From: Phycisphaerae bacterium
Lineage (GTDB): Bacteria; Planctomycetota; Phycisphaerae; Phycisphaerales; SM1A02
DNA length: 9,153 nt
Reading direction: 5' to 3'
Assembly: GCA_016873375.1 (NCBI GenBank)
Contig: VGXJ01000052.1
Span: forward strand, 1 to 9,153
In this document: piece by piece, positions 1-6,786 of the stretch
Position numbering within the stretch: position 1 is the first letter of the stretch
How the letters are laid out: every line of letters begins with the position of its first letter
The notes under the pieces: model-generated
The model's database searches: none
What the model was told of the DNA's origin: nothing
The model's input: the letters and a program-made list of their open reading frames with translations, nothing else
Translations under genes and position numbers: made by a program

Positions 1-636
1 GCGTTCGCCGACCTGGGCGGCGCCGACGGCCTGATCCCCATCTCCGAGCTCGCTCATGAGCGCCTGCGCTACGCGAAGGACGCCGTCAAGGACGGCGACG
101 TGGTCGAGGTCAAGGTCATTCGTGTGGAGCGCCAAGGCAAGGACACCAAGATCACCCTGAGCCGCAAGGCCGTGATGGCGGACCCCGTCGCCACAGCGAT
201 GAAGGACCTGCAGGAGGGTGCGACCGTGACTGGTCGCGTGACCAACCTGACCGAGTTCGGTGCCTTCGTGGAACTGGCGCCCGGTGTCGAGGGCTTGGTG
301 CACATCAGCGAGATCACGCACGATCGCTTGCCCAACCCGGTGGCCACACTGCGCAAGGACGAAGTCGTCACCATCAAGATCCTCTCGATCGACGAGAAGA
401 AGAAGCGCATCGCACTCTCGATCAAGGCGCTGAAGGATGCCCCCGCTCGCCCCGAGCGCGAGGACCGCGGCGGCGGCCGTGGCGGCCGAGGTCGCGACCG
501 CGAGGAACCGATGGTCGAGCGCGCGGCCGACCCCGCGATGCAGAAGTTGCTGTCGAAGTTCGGCGGCGGCTCGCTCAAGGGCGGCTTGGGCTCGGTGCCC
601 GGCGACACCAAGGCTGGCAACAAGATCCCGAAGTGA
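1..636 (+). CDS. S1 RNA-binding domain protein (ribosomal protein S1-like), 3' end only
   Basis: The frame is open from base 1 and stops with TGA at 634-636, so only the last 211 residues are present and the true start lies upstream. Two S1 (OB-fold) RNA-binding domains are visible: the end of one at fragment residues 1-55 (DGLIPISELAHERL) and a complete one at about 71-143, with the classic FGAFVEL, EGLVHISEI and KRIALSIK elements. S1 domains bind single-stranded RNA; in ribosomal protein S1 several in tandem help load mRNA onto the 30S subunit. After the last domain comes a basic, low-complexity tail of about 65 residues with an Arg-Gly-rich stretch (156-167, RGGGRGGRGRD) and a Gly/Lys-rich end. 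Tandem S1 domains with HISE loops fit rpsA, but the missing N-terminus means the number of domains cannot be counted, and another multi-S1 protein is possible. I therefore give no symbol. Confidence 0.88.
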   Translation, partial: AFADLGGADGLIPISELAHERLRYAKDAVKDGDVVEVKVIRVERQGKDTKITLSRKAVMADPVATAMKDLQEGATVTGRVTNLTEFGAFVELAPGVEGLVHISEITHDRLPNPVATLRKDEVVTIKILSIDEKKKRIALSIKALKDAPARPEREDRGGGRGGRGRDREEPMVERAADPAMQKLLSKFGGGSLKGGLGSVPGDTKAGNKIPK

Positions 637-763
637 TCGGCGCTCGAGCGTTGTGCAGCGACGCTAGGGCAACACGAAGCACAGTTAGGCGTCGCGCAGG
701 AGCGCGAAGGGCCGCGCTTGGAGGGGCTGGCAGCGTTGCCCAGCGAGGATCGCGCAGCAGCGC
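637..763. other. Convergent intergenic gap with small hairpins
   Basis: This 127-base gap lies between two genes whose 3' ends face each other. It holds no convincing ORF or RNA gene. Three short dyads are visible: AGCGT/ACGCT (647-651 with 661-665, 9-base loop), AGCGCG/CGCGCT (701-706 with 713-718, 6-base loop), and GCTGGCA/TG-C-CCAGC (726-732 with 737-744, one bulged C, 4-base loop). A 10-bp palindrome, CGCTCGAGCG, sits at 641-650. None is followed by a T-tract on either strand. Confidence 0.5.
701..744. terminator. Possible bidirectional terminator (two adjacent hairpins, no T-tract)
   Basis: Two GC-rich dyads lie side by side between the convergent S1-domain and membrane-protein genes: a perfect 6-bp stem (701-706/713-718) and a 7-bp stem with one bulge (726-732/737-744). 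The position suits transcription termination from both sides. Neither strand shows the run of Ts expected of a canonical intrinsic terminator, so the call rests on position and dyad symmetry only. Short dyads are common by chance in DNA this GC-rich. Confidence 0.25.
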
Positions 764-2104
764 TCAGGGACGCTCAAGGATGTCAGCTGGGTGCTGGCCT
801 TCGCTGGCCTGGCGCTGGAAGAGCCACGCGCGGGTGCATGCGGCGATGATCGTGCTGATCGCAGCCGCGCCGATGAGCGCCGACGCGATCGTGCGCCAGA
901 ATCCAAGGAGCCACGCTTGCGCAGCGTCGATCGTGCCGAGGCCAACGGTGGCCGTGTCGCGCCAAGGCTCGAACGGCACCATGCGACCGACCGAGCGGAT
1001 CGCTTGGCCATCATCGACGGCGGTCCAGGCGCTCACCGCGGCATCGAAGCCGCAGGAAACGACGACATCCGTCGCCGCCACCGCCAGCACGACGGCCAGG
1101 AGGCCGAGCGCGAGGTGCACGACCGCATGGATGGGCCGCGACAAGACCGAGGCCAGCGCGCGCTGAGGGGCCTCGACGGCATCAGCAGCATCGCACGCGA
1201 CGGCCGGGATCACAAACGGCAACGCGACCGTGACGGAGGCCCCGATCACGATCGCCATGATCCCCAGGAGCAGCGAGATGCCGAAGGCGAGCGCGCCGAC
1301 CAAGCCTGCCACCGGGACCAGGCCCAGCAGTGCCGGCAGTGCAGCCAGCGCGATGCACGCACCCATCCCCAGCAGCGGAACGAGGATCGCACCGACTGCG
1401 CTCGGACGAACCGCAGCGCCCCACGCACGCGCCTGGGCCACGGTCGGCGCAGGGGCTTCGGAGAGATCAAGCGCGTTCATGCGGGCCAGGACCACCCCAA
1501 TCGATGCCATGCCAAGCGTCAAGAGGAGGACGAGATATCCGGCGAAGCCCCACGAGATCGCGATCGCTTCGCGCGGGAGGTCCCACACCAGCGCACCCAC
1601 GCGTTCGGGCAGCGCCGACCACTTGAGCGTGACCGAATCGCCGATCAGTGCAAACAGGCGAGAACGCAGCGCAAAGGCCCATGATTCAAAGGCTCCGCGC
1701 GGTCGGACCGCGGCGATGGCGCGGACCGCCGCTTCAGCACGGTCACGGGCTTCGGCATCGCTCGATGCATCGATCGATGACGAGATCAGCGAGGTGAGTT
1801 CGGCAGGGCTCGCGCCGGCGACCTCGGCGTCGGGCACCACGCTCAGCGCGGCAGCTTCCATGATGCGTCGGGCTTCCTCGAGCGTGGCCGGTTCGAGCGT
1901 GCCATACGCGATACCGCGCGGCGAGATGCTTGGCGTGGTGGCAAAGTCCCACAGCGCACCGCCCGTCATCCAGAGCGCAAGCAGCACCAATGCGACACAC
2001 AAGCGTGGCGGACGAAGACCTGCCGCTGCGGCACCCACAATCCGCTGCGCTGGAAAGACTGACCGGAACGAGACGCCATCGATCTGCACATGCTGCGTCG
2101 GCAT
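764..2104 (-). CDS. Polytopic inner-membrane protein of unknown function (446 aa)
   Basis: I do not recognise a named family. The chosen start (MPTQHVQIDG, ATG at 2104-2102) gives 446 residues. It is favoured over longer in-frame starts because a TATCCT box lies 7 bases upstream and because an extension would run antisense through the neighbouring 170-residue gene. Hydrophobic segments suggest about six membrane helices: near 35-52, 187-207, 237-260, 265-303 (possibly two), 325-350 and 399-420. A soluble, Ala/Glu-rich stretch of about 130 residues (54-185) follows the first helix and is probably outside the cytoplasm. The segment near 293-323 (LPFVIPAVACDAADAVEAP, then R-A-L) resembles the pattern of PAV, an acidic residue and a following Arg seen in several families of uncharacterised multi-helix membrane proteins; that is a resemblance, not an assignment. 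The gene is divergent from the 170-residue gene and convergent with the S1-domain gene, so it is probably monocistronic. Confidence 0.8.
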   Translation of the reverse strand: MPTQHVQIDGVSFRSVFPAQRIVGAAAAGLRPPRLCVALVLLALWMTGGALWDFATTPSISPRGIAYGTLEPATLEEARRIMEAAALSVVPDAEVAGASPAELTSLISSSIDASSDAEARDRAEAAVRAIAAVRPRGAFESWAFALRSRLFALIGDSVTLKWSALPERVGALVWDLPREAIAISWGFAGYLVLLLTLGMASIGVVLARMNALDLSEAPAPTVAQARAWGAAVRPSAVGAILVPLLGMGACIALAALPALLGLVPVAGLVGALAFGISLLLGIMAIVIGASVTVALPFVIPAVACDAADAVEAPQRALASVLSRPIHAVVHLALGLLAVVLAVAATDVVVSCGFDAAVSAWTAVDDGQAIRSVGRMVPFEPWRDTATVGLGTIDAAQAWLLGFWRTIASALIGAAAISTIIAACTRAWLFQRQASEGQHPADILERP

Positions 2105-2111
2105 GGGCGGG

Positions 2112-2117
2112 AGGATA
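2112..2117 (-). promoter_or_regulatory. -10-like box TATCCT for the 446-aa membrane protein gene
   Basis: On the minus strand TATCCT lies 7 bases before the ATG at 2104. A start site about 7 bases after such a box would fall on the start codon itself, giving a leaderless mRNA. No SD-like sequence and no convincing -35 hexamer is seen. Confidence comes from the same arrangement at four other genes in the window. Confidence 0.45.
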
Positions 2118-2162
2118 GTGCGCGCGAGCGCATCGCCGTGTGAGGCATCGATCCGGGGGCGA

Positions 2163-2172
2163 CCGGGCCCGG
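2163..2172. repeat. 10-bp perfect palindrome CCGGGCCCGG
   Basis: The sequence equals its own reverse complement and lies near the midpoint of the divergent intergenic region. Symmetric sites of this size can be bound by dimeric regulators, but GC-only palindromes arise easily by chance in this base composition, so no function is claimed. Confidence 0.3.
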
Positions 2173-2190
2173 CCGCGACGGCGATGAGAC

Positions 2191-2209
2191 GGCAGCGCGA
2201 TGGCAGCGC
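2191..2209 (+). repeat. 8-bp direct repeat GGCAGCGC, 11-bp period
   Basis: GGCAGCGC occurs at 2191-2198 and again at 2202-2209, separated by three bases (GAT). The second copy abuts the TACCGT box at 2210. An 11-base period puts both copies on about the same face of the helix, as expected for paired binding of an activator or repressor over the -35/-10 spacer. No such regulator is identified here. Confidence 0.4.
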
Positions 2210-2215
2210 TACCGT
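2210..2215 (+). promoter_or_regulatory. -10-like box TACCGT for the 170-aa gene
   Basis: TACCGT lies 6 bases before the ATG at 2222, which places the expected transcription start at or next to the start codon. No SD-like sequence precedes the ATG. No good -35 hexamer is seen; the region where it would lie is filled by the GGCAGCGC direct repeat. Confidence 0.45.
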
Positions 2216-2221
2216 TCCCGT

Positions 2222-2734
2222 ATGACCCCGCACGACTGGATCCGCATGCTTGAGGCCGTGGCCGCACAGGAGGATGCGCAGCCTCTGCCGCCGGGCATGG
2301 AGGATGGTCCGCGGCGCAACGATGTGGATTCGATCGCGTGGAGGCGTTGGCACGATGTGAGCGAACTGCCTTGGGATGCCATCAAGTCGGCAGGTGCGCT
2401 GCTGGAGCAAGGCCCCTTCCGAACGATCGAGGTCTGGACGGAGACCGAACTTGCCATGCTGCATCTCCTGGAGCGCGGCATGGACGGGCCGGCACGCACG
2501 CAGGTCGCCGCACGAATGGCCAGCTGCATCGAGTGGCACCTCGAACACACCCAGCCTGACAATGCCACCAACAGGCCGTGGGCGATGCATGCCTTCGTGC
2601 TGCACGGCACTGCCGAGGCCGCGCTCTACGCACAGACGCTCCTGCACAACGCCCAAGCCGGCGGCGCGATGGACGACCCGCTCGTGCAGTGGATCCTGGC
2701 CGATGTCCACGCCCGGCTGCGCGCCCGCGCGTGA
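2222..2734 (+). CDS. Hypothetical protein, 170 aa, probably cytosolic and helical
   Basis: I do not recognise this protein. It begins with ATG at 2222 and ends with TGA at 2732-2734. It has no signal peptide, membrane helix, metal-binding Cys/His cluster or nucleotide-binding motif. The composition is acidic with many Trp and His residues. It seems largely alpha-helical from about residue 50, with a proline-rich loop at about 18-32. The most distinctive stretch is residues 104-123 (EWHLEHTQPDNATNRPW), followed by a long helix (AMHAFVLHGTAEAALYAQTLLHN) and a C-terminal helix rich in Ala, Leu and Arg. The ORF is supported by GC-rich third positions, a TACCGT box just before the ATG, and a hairpin soon after the stop. 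It is divergent from the 446-residue membrane protein gene, so the two might share control, but nothing links their functions. Confidence 0.75.
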   Translation: MTPHDWIRMLEAVAAQEDAQPLPPGMEDGPRRNDVDSIAWRRWHDVSELPWDAIKSAGALLEQGPFRTIEVWTETELAMLHLLERGMDGPARTQVAARMASCIEWHLEHTQPDNATNRPWAMHAFVLHGTAEAALYAQTLLHNAQAGGAMDDPLVQWILADVHARLRARA

Positions 2735-2749
2735 GGAGTGTCGCGGCGG

Positions 2750-2773
2750 CATGGGCTGAAGCGCCAGCCCGTG
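2750..2773 (+). terminator. Hairpin downstream of the 170-aa gene, possible terminator
   Basis: CATGGGCTG (2750-2758) pairs with CAGCCCGTG (2765-2773) to give a 9-bp stem with one G-T wobble and a 6-base loop. It begins 15 bases after the TGA of the 170-residue gene. The bases that follow (AGGGATGACT) are not T-rich, so it is not a canonical intrinsic terminator, though position and stability suit termination or 3'-end protection. Confidence 0.4.
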
Positions 2774-2842
2774 AGGGATGACTCAACCGCATGCGAGGAT
2801 TGACGCGGCGTCGCGCACGGGGCGGTCCTTCGGGCGCGCGGC

Positions 2843-2848
2843 TACGCT
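2843..2848 (+). promoter_or_regulatory. -10-like box TACGCT for the M20 peptidase gene
   Basis: TACGCT is followed by exactly 7 bases and then the ATG at 2856. This would make the mRNA leaderless and supports 2856 over the in-frame ATG at 2778, which would put the box inside the coding region. No SD sequence and no -35 hexamer at 16-19 bases is seen; a TTGACG lies at 2800-2805, too far upstream to be its partner. Confidence 0.45.
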
Positions 2849-2855
2849 TTCCACC

Positions 2856-4256
2856 ATGAGCATGCAGCTGGACACGGTGCTGAACCGGCTTCGCACGGAT
2901 GAGGCAGGAATGCTGGAGCGGCTGAGGGAGTTCCTTGCCTTCGAGAGCATCTCGACGGATCCGGCCTTCGCGCCTCGGGTGCGTGCGTGCGCGCAGTGGT
3001 TGCTGGAGGACATTCGCAAGATGGGCTTCAACGGCGCACTGCACGAGACCGCAGGCCACCCGATGGTGATCGCCTCGCACGATGGACCGCCAGGCTACGA
3101 CGGACCGCGCGTCCTCTTCTACGGCCACTACGACGTGCAGCCGATCGATCCGATCGAACTCTGGGAATCGCCACCGTTCGCCGCGGTCGTCGTGGATGGA
3201 CCGCGCGGCAAGCGGATCGTGGCGCGTGGCGCCGTGGACGACAAGGGACAGGTCGCGAGTTTCGTCGAGGCCTGCCGGGCCTGGCACGCCACGCACGGCA
3301 CCCTGCCCTGCGCCGTGACGATGTTCATCGAGGGTGAGGAGGAATCCGGCAGTGCGAACCTGGATCCCTTCATCAAGGCGAACAAGGACCTGCTCAAGGC
3401 CGATGTGTGCGTGGTCAGCGACACCGGCATGTGGGACGTGGATACGCCCGCGATCACCACCATGCTGCGCGGTCTGGTGTACGTGGACATCACCGTGCGT
3501 GGACCGAGCCGCGACCTGCACTCGGGGCTGTACGGCGGCGCCGTGCCCAACCCCATCAACGTGCTGGCCTCGATCGTGGCGCAGCTGCACGACGGCGATC
3601 GCCGTGTGCAGATCCCGGGCTTCTACGACGATGTGCGTGAACTGCCCGCACGCGTGGCGGCGATGTGGAAGGACTTGCCGTGGGATGACGGCGAATTCCT
3701 CGGTGAGATCGGCCTGGCCAAGGGCTTCGGCGAGTCGGGGCGCAGCACGCTCGAGCGCACATGGAGCCGACCGACCTGCGATTGCAACGGCATCGTGGGT
3801 GGATACACGGGTGCCGGCGCCAAGACCGTGATCGCCTCGCAGGCGAGCGTGAAGCTCAGCTGCAGGCTCGTGGCCGGACAGGACCCGAAGAAGATCCTCG
3901 CGGGCATCGAACACTTCTTCCGTGAACGCCTGCCGGCAGGCTGCACGATGGAACTGCACGAGCACGGCTGCAACCCCGCGATCATGGTGCGCGACGACAG
4001 TCCGTACATGAAGGCAGCCGAGAGCGGCCTGCGCCGCGCGTACGGTAAGGCGCCTTACCTGATCGGTTCAGGAGGCAGCATCCCTGCGGTCGGCACGATC
4101 CAGCGCGAGCTGGGCATCGATGCGCTGCTCGTGGGCTTCGGGCTCGATGACGACCGCGTGCACTCGCCCAACGAGAAGTTCGAGGTGAAGTGCTTCATGA
4201 ACGGAGCCATGAGCCATGCCGCGATGCTGGCCGAGTTCGGTGCGCTGCGCCGCTAG
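2856..4256 (+). CDS. M20 family metallodipeptidase
   Basis: This is a two-metal M20 peptidase of the dipeptidase/carnosinase-like branch, expected to hydrolyse dipeptides or similar amide bonds in the cytosol. It is 466 residues from ATG 2856, the usual size. The full catalytic set is visible by comparison with the family: HYDVQP (His91, Asp93), GAVDDKGQ (bridging Asp128), EEESGS (catalytic base Glu162 and metal ligand Glu163), VSDTG (metal ligand Asp189), DLHSG (His222, in the lid/dimerisation domain) and DRVHSPNE (metal ligand His436). The lid domain spans roughly residues 205-325 and the catalytic domain resumes after it. GSGGSIPAVG (404-413) is the usual substrate-binding glycine loop. 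No signal peptide is present. An upstream in-frame ATG at 2778 would add 26 Arg/Ala-rich residues unlike the family and is rejected. Its 3' end overlaps the next gene by 41 bases, suggesting co-transcription. The exact substrate cannot be read from sequence. Confidence 0.93.
   Translation: MSMQLDTVLNRLRTDEAGMLERLREFLAFESISTDPAFAPRVRACAQWLLEDIRKMGFNGALHETAGHPMVIASHDGPPGYDGPRVLFYGHYDVQPIDPIELWESPPFAAVVVDGPRGKRIVARGAVDDKGQVASFVEACRAWHATHGTLPCAVTMFIEGEEESGSANLDPFIKANKDLLKADVCVVSDTGMWDVDTPAITTMLRGLVYVDITVRGPSRDLHSGLYGGAVPNPINVLASIVAQLHDGDRRVQIPGFYDDVRELPARVAAMWKDLPWDDGEFLGEIGLAKGFGESGRSTLERTWSRPTCDCNGIVGGYTGAGAKTVIASQASVKLSCRLVAGQDPKKILAGIEHFFRERLPAGCTMELHEHGCNPAIMVRDDSPYMKAAESGLRRAYGKAPYLIGSGGSIPAVGTIQRELGIDALLVGFGLDDDRVHSPNEKFEVKCFMNGAMSHAAMLAEFGALRR
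4203..4206 (+). promoter_or_regulatory. SD-like GGAG before the 847-aa gene
   Basis: GGAG lies 9 bases before the ATG at 4216, inside the end of the M20 gene. It supports ATG 4216 over GTG 4240, which lacks such an element. Four bases is weak evidence alone, but the genes with -10-like boxes at their starts show no equivalent. Confidence 0.3.
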
Positions 4257-6759
4257 TGCAATCGCTGCGGCGGCGGTGGCCGCCACGGCGTCCGGAGACC
4301 TCGTGCTCGAGCGCGCGGGGTTCGGAGGTGTGGTGCGCTTTGGCGGCATCGTGCCCCTGCAGCTGCAGGCGTCGCTGCCCGCCGGCGACACCCGCGAGGG
4401 CGTGGACGCCGAGATCGTGGTCGAAGTCCCCAACGTCGATGGCGACATCGCCGAGTACTCGATGCGCAGCGTGCTGTCGTCGGGAGCGACGTCGATGTGG
4501 ATCTACCCATCGATTGCGACCGGCGTCTCAGGCAAGCCGATCGCCCTGGCGAGCTACGAACGCGATGACGGCCGGCGCGGTCGACTGCTTGAGCGCGTGC
4601 AGGTTGCCGTCGATCAACCCGCCCGAGGTGCGATGTCGGTCGATCCTTCGGTGGACATCGTGGGCATCGTCGCGGGCGGTCACTGCGGCATGGCGGCGTG
4701 GGATCCGGGGCAGAAGTCGCCCTGCCTTGGCGGCTACGTGATCGTCGGTGAGATCCGCGAGACGGACCAGCTTCCCGATCGCGTCGAGGGATGGTCTGGC
4801 TTCAAGGCGGTGGTCTGGGCGGGTGCGCCGCTCAACTCGCTGCTCGCGGCCCAAGACAAGGCGTTGCGGGCTTGGGTCGAAGGCGGCGGTCGGCTGATCC
4901 TGCAGGTCTCTGCGGCGGCCGATGGTTTCTCGCTCGATGCCGCGCAGCCGGAGTGGATTGCCGCGGCACTCAAGGGCTTGGCCTGGACGCGCACGGAGGA
5001 TGTGAAGGCGAGCACGCTCGCACCGGTGATCTCGTCGCAGCGCCTGGAGCTGCGCAAGGATGGCACGCAGCCCGTGACGACCTTCGGCGAATGCGGTGCG
5101 CCGTGGGTCGAACTCGCGGCGATGCCGGTGCCTCGCGCATGGAACGGCGTGCCGGAACCGAGGCGCGGCACGCTCGACGGGGCATGCCTGGTGGTTGAGC
5201 GGCCGCTGGGTGCGGGAACGCTCGTCGTCAGTGGAATGGATGCCGATGCCCTGAACCGACGCCGCTATACGGAGAGCGACCTGCCTGAAGCCGACCTCTG
5301 GTGGAACCGCATCATGGGCCGCCGTGGTGATACGCCGCCACGCGCACGACTTAGTGAGTGGCAGAACGGGCAGACATCACCAATCGAATCGAACCCTCGA
5401 CAGATCGTGATCGGCGGCAGCGAGTTCTTCGACGCGTTCATCGGCATGCGCTCGACAGCGTCGAACCTGACGTCGATCTCGATCCTGCTCTTCGCCGCGT
5501 ACTGGCTGCTCGCCGGGCCGGTGTCGTTCTACGTGCTGCGTCACCGCAAGCAGGAACGCTGGAGCTGGCTGGCGTTCGTGGTGATCGCAGGTGCCTTCGG
5601 CACGGTCGCGTGGCTCGCGGGCGCCGTGCTCCGTCAGGCCGATGCCCGCGCGCAGCACTTGACGGTGCTCGACGCCGTGGTGGCGCCAGGTGCCCTGCCC
5701 GGAACGCAGCCGGCGATCCGCGCGCACACTTGGGCGAGCGCCTTCTTGCCCAACTACGGCACAGCCGAGGTCGCGCTGCCGGAAAGCCAGGGGATGCTGC
5801 GTCCCTTCTCGCCCGACGGTGACAACGGGGAGTTCCCCGACGCGACCCGATACACGGTGCAGGCGTCGCGCTCGAGCGCACTCACGCTTCCCGCACGCGC
5901 CACGGCCGCGATGGTGACGGGTTCATGGAGCGGCGATCTGCCGTCAGCGTGGCGCGGCTTGCCTGCGGTGAGCGGCCCGCCGCTGCAGCAGACCGCGAAC
6001 GCCACACGCTCAGCTGACGCAGGCCCGGCGAGTTACCTCACCGGCAAGCTCAAGCACGGCTTGCCTGCTGCACTCACCGATGTCTTGGTGCTGCACGTCA
6101 CACCGTTCCGGCCTGCACCGCCCCGCTTCAACGATCGCGCGACGGCAGCGACCAAGGCCGTGCCCGTGGCACCGAGCGACGCGATGCCCAGCATGGTGCT
6201 CGCTGCGCGGCTCGCAACACCCTGGGCCCCGGGGACTGAGCTCGAACTGGCGAATGTGCTCTATCCGCCCGTCCAAGGTCGGCAGGATCGTTCGCTGCCG
6301 GTGATCGACCCGGTCGATCCGGGCGTGCTGGGCCTGGACACGTTCCTGGATGCGGGGCTGATCTCGCCCCTGCGCCAGGCGTTCGCGCCACTGTCGACGA
6401 GCGGCGCACTCAGCGACAAGATCGCGCGCGACCATCTCACGATGATGAGCCTCTACGGCATGCTGCCCAACCCACGCTGGTGGGCCGCTGCAGCAGCCGC
6501 GCGCGGCCCCACCGAGAACGAAGTGGCGGTGCAGCGCGTGGCGGGCCATGCGCTCGATCTTGGCGCGTGGTGCTCGCGGCCGTGCGTGATCGTGATGGGG
6601 TATCTCACCGTCGAGCCCGACGCCGTGACCCTCGATGGCAGCCCGGTTCCGCTTTCCATCGATGGCGAACCCGTGCCGATGTCGGGCACGACGCTCGTGC
6701 GCGTGATCTTCCCCCTGCCGCAGGTCGACGCACTCGTGCCGGCAACGATGGTCCGCTGA
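4216..6759 (+). CDS. Exported two-helix membrane protein with a large extracytoplasmic N-terminal region (847 aa)
   Basis: No named family is assigned. The N-terminus looks like a signal peptide: a short basic start (MPRCWPSSVR) then an Ala-rich core (CAASAIAAAAVAATASG). About 390 residues of predicted beta-rich extracytoplasmic sequence follow, including a stretch (about 195-235, AVVWAGAPLNSLL then LRAWVEGGGRLILQVS) that resembles the glutamine-amidotransferase-like fold found in DUF4350/GldG-type proteins. Two hydrophobic helices follow at about 417-441 and 451-472, joined by a basic loop (RHRKQERWS) that should face the cytoplasm. The rest, to 847, would again be outside. The segment AGPVSFYVLRHRKQERWSW resembles the GP-x-x-(Y/F)-x-VLRR...W motif in large membrane proteins often found beside ABC transporter genes. 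That fits the ABC ATPase 27 bases downstream but proves no partnership. ATG 4216 has GGAG upstream; GTG 4240 is an alternative that still keeps a signal peptide. Confidence 0.82.
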   Translation: MPRCWPSSVRCAASAIAAAAVAATASGDLVLERAGFGGVVRFGGIVPLQLQASLPAGDTREGVDAEIVVEVPNVDGDIAEYSMRSVLSSGATSMWIYPSIATGVSGKPIALASYERDDGRRGRLLERVQVAVDQPARGAMSVDPSVDIVGIVAGGHCGMAAWDPGQKSPCLGGYVIVGEIRETDQLPDRVEGWSGFKAVVWAGAPLNSLLAAQDKALRAWVEGGGRLILQVSAAADGFSLDAAQPEWIAAALKGLAWTRTEDVKASTLAPVISSQRLELRKDGTQPVTTFGECGAPWVELAAMPVPRAWNGVPEPRRGTLDGACLVVERPLGAGTLVVSGMDADALNRRRYTESDLPEADLWWNRIMGRRGDTPPRARLSEWQNGQTSPIESNPRQIVIGGSEFFDAFIGMRSTASNLTSISILLFAAYWLLAGPVSFYVLRHRKQERWSWLAFVVIAGAFGTVAWLAGAVLRQADARAQHLTVLDAVVAPGALPGTQPAIRAHTWASAFLPNYGTAEVALPESQGMLRPFSPDGDNGEFPDATRYTVQASRSSALTLPARATAAMVTGSWSGDLPSAWRGLPAVSGPPLQQTANATRSADAGPASYLTGKLKHGLPAALTDVLVLHVTPFRPAPPRFNDRATAATKAVPVAPSDAMPSMVLAARLATPWAPGTELELANVLYPPVQGRQDRSLPVIDPVDPGVLGLDTFLDAGLISPLRQAFAPLSTSGALSDKIARDHLTMMSLYGMLPNPRWWAAAAAARGPTENEVAVQRVAGHALDLGAWCSRPCVIVMGYLTVEPDAVTLDGSPVPLSIDGEPVPMSGTTLVRVIFPLPQVDALVPATMVR

Positions 6760-6770
6760 GGCGCCGCTGC

Positions 6771-6776
6771 TACGAT
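6771..6776 (+). promoter_or_regulatory. -10-like box TACGAT for the ABC ATPase gene
   Basis: TACGAT lies 10 bases before the ATG at 6787, in the 27-base gap after the 847-residue gene, so the 5' leader would be only a few bases. GCTGC (6766-6770) and GCAGC (6781-6785) form a short inverted repeat around the box. No SD sequence precedes the ATG. The ATPase and nadK may therefore have their own promoter even though the upstream gene is close. Confidence 0.42.
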
Positions 6777-6786
6777 CCCTGCAGCC

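Larger units (their letters stand above)
2105..2221. other. Divergent intergenic region with two head-to-head start regions
   Basis: This 117-base gap separates the start codons of two genes transcribed away from each other. It holds a -10-like box for each gene, a perfect 10-bp palindrome CCGGGCCCGG (2163-2172) near its middle, and an 8-bp direct repeat next to the rightward box. It is the most likely place in the window for a regulator to act on two genes at once. No SD sequence serves either gene. Confidence 0.5.

Noticed and set aside
791..1684. 297-codon open frame on the plus strand
   Set aside because: It is the complement of the membrane-protein gene and translates to a charged Arg/Asp/His/Gln-rich sequence, which is what the reverse of hydrophobic codons gives.
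2105..2752. N-terminal extension of the 446-residue membrane protein on the minus strand, up to 662 residues
   Set aside because: The extension runs antisense to the better-supported 170-residue gene, is low-complexity and Arg/Pro/His-rich, and would place the TATCCT box inside the coding region.
2778..2855. Upstream ATG for the M20 peptidase, adding 26 residues
   Set aside because: The added residues do not resemble the family, and the TACGCT box seven bases before 2856 argues for the later start.
2382..3965. 527-codon open frame on the minus strand
   Set aside because: It is antisense to the M20 peptidase, whose full set of metal ligands is in the other strand. Its His/Arg/Ala-rich translation is typical of the complement of GC-rich genes.
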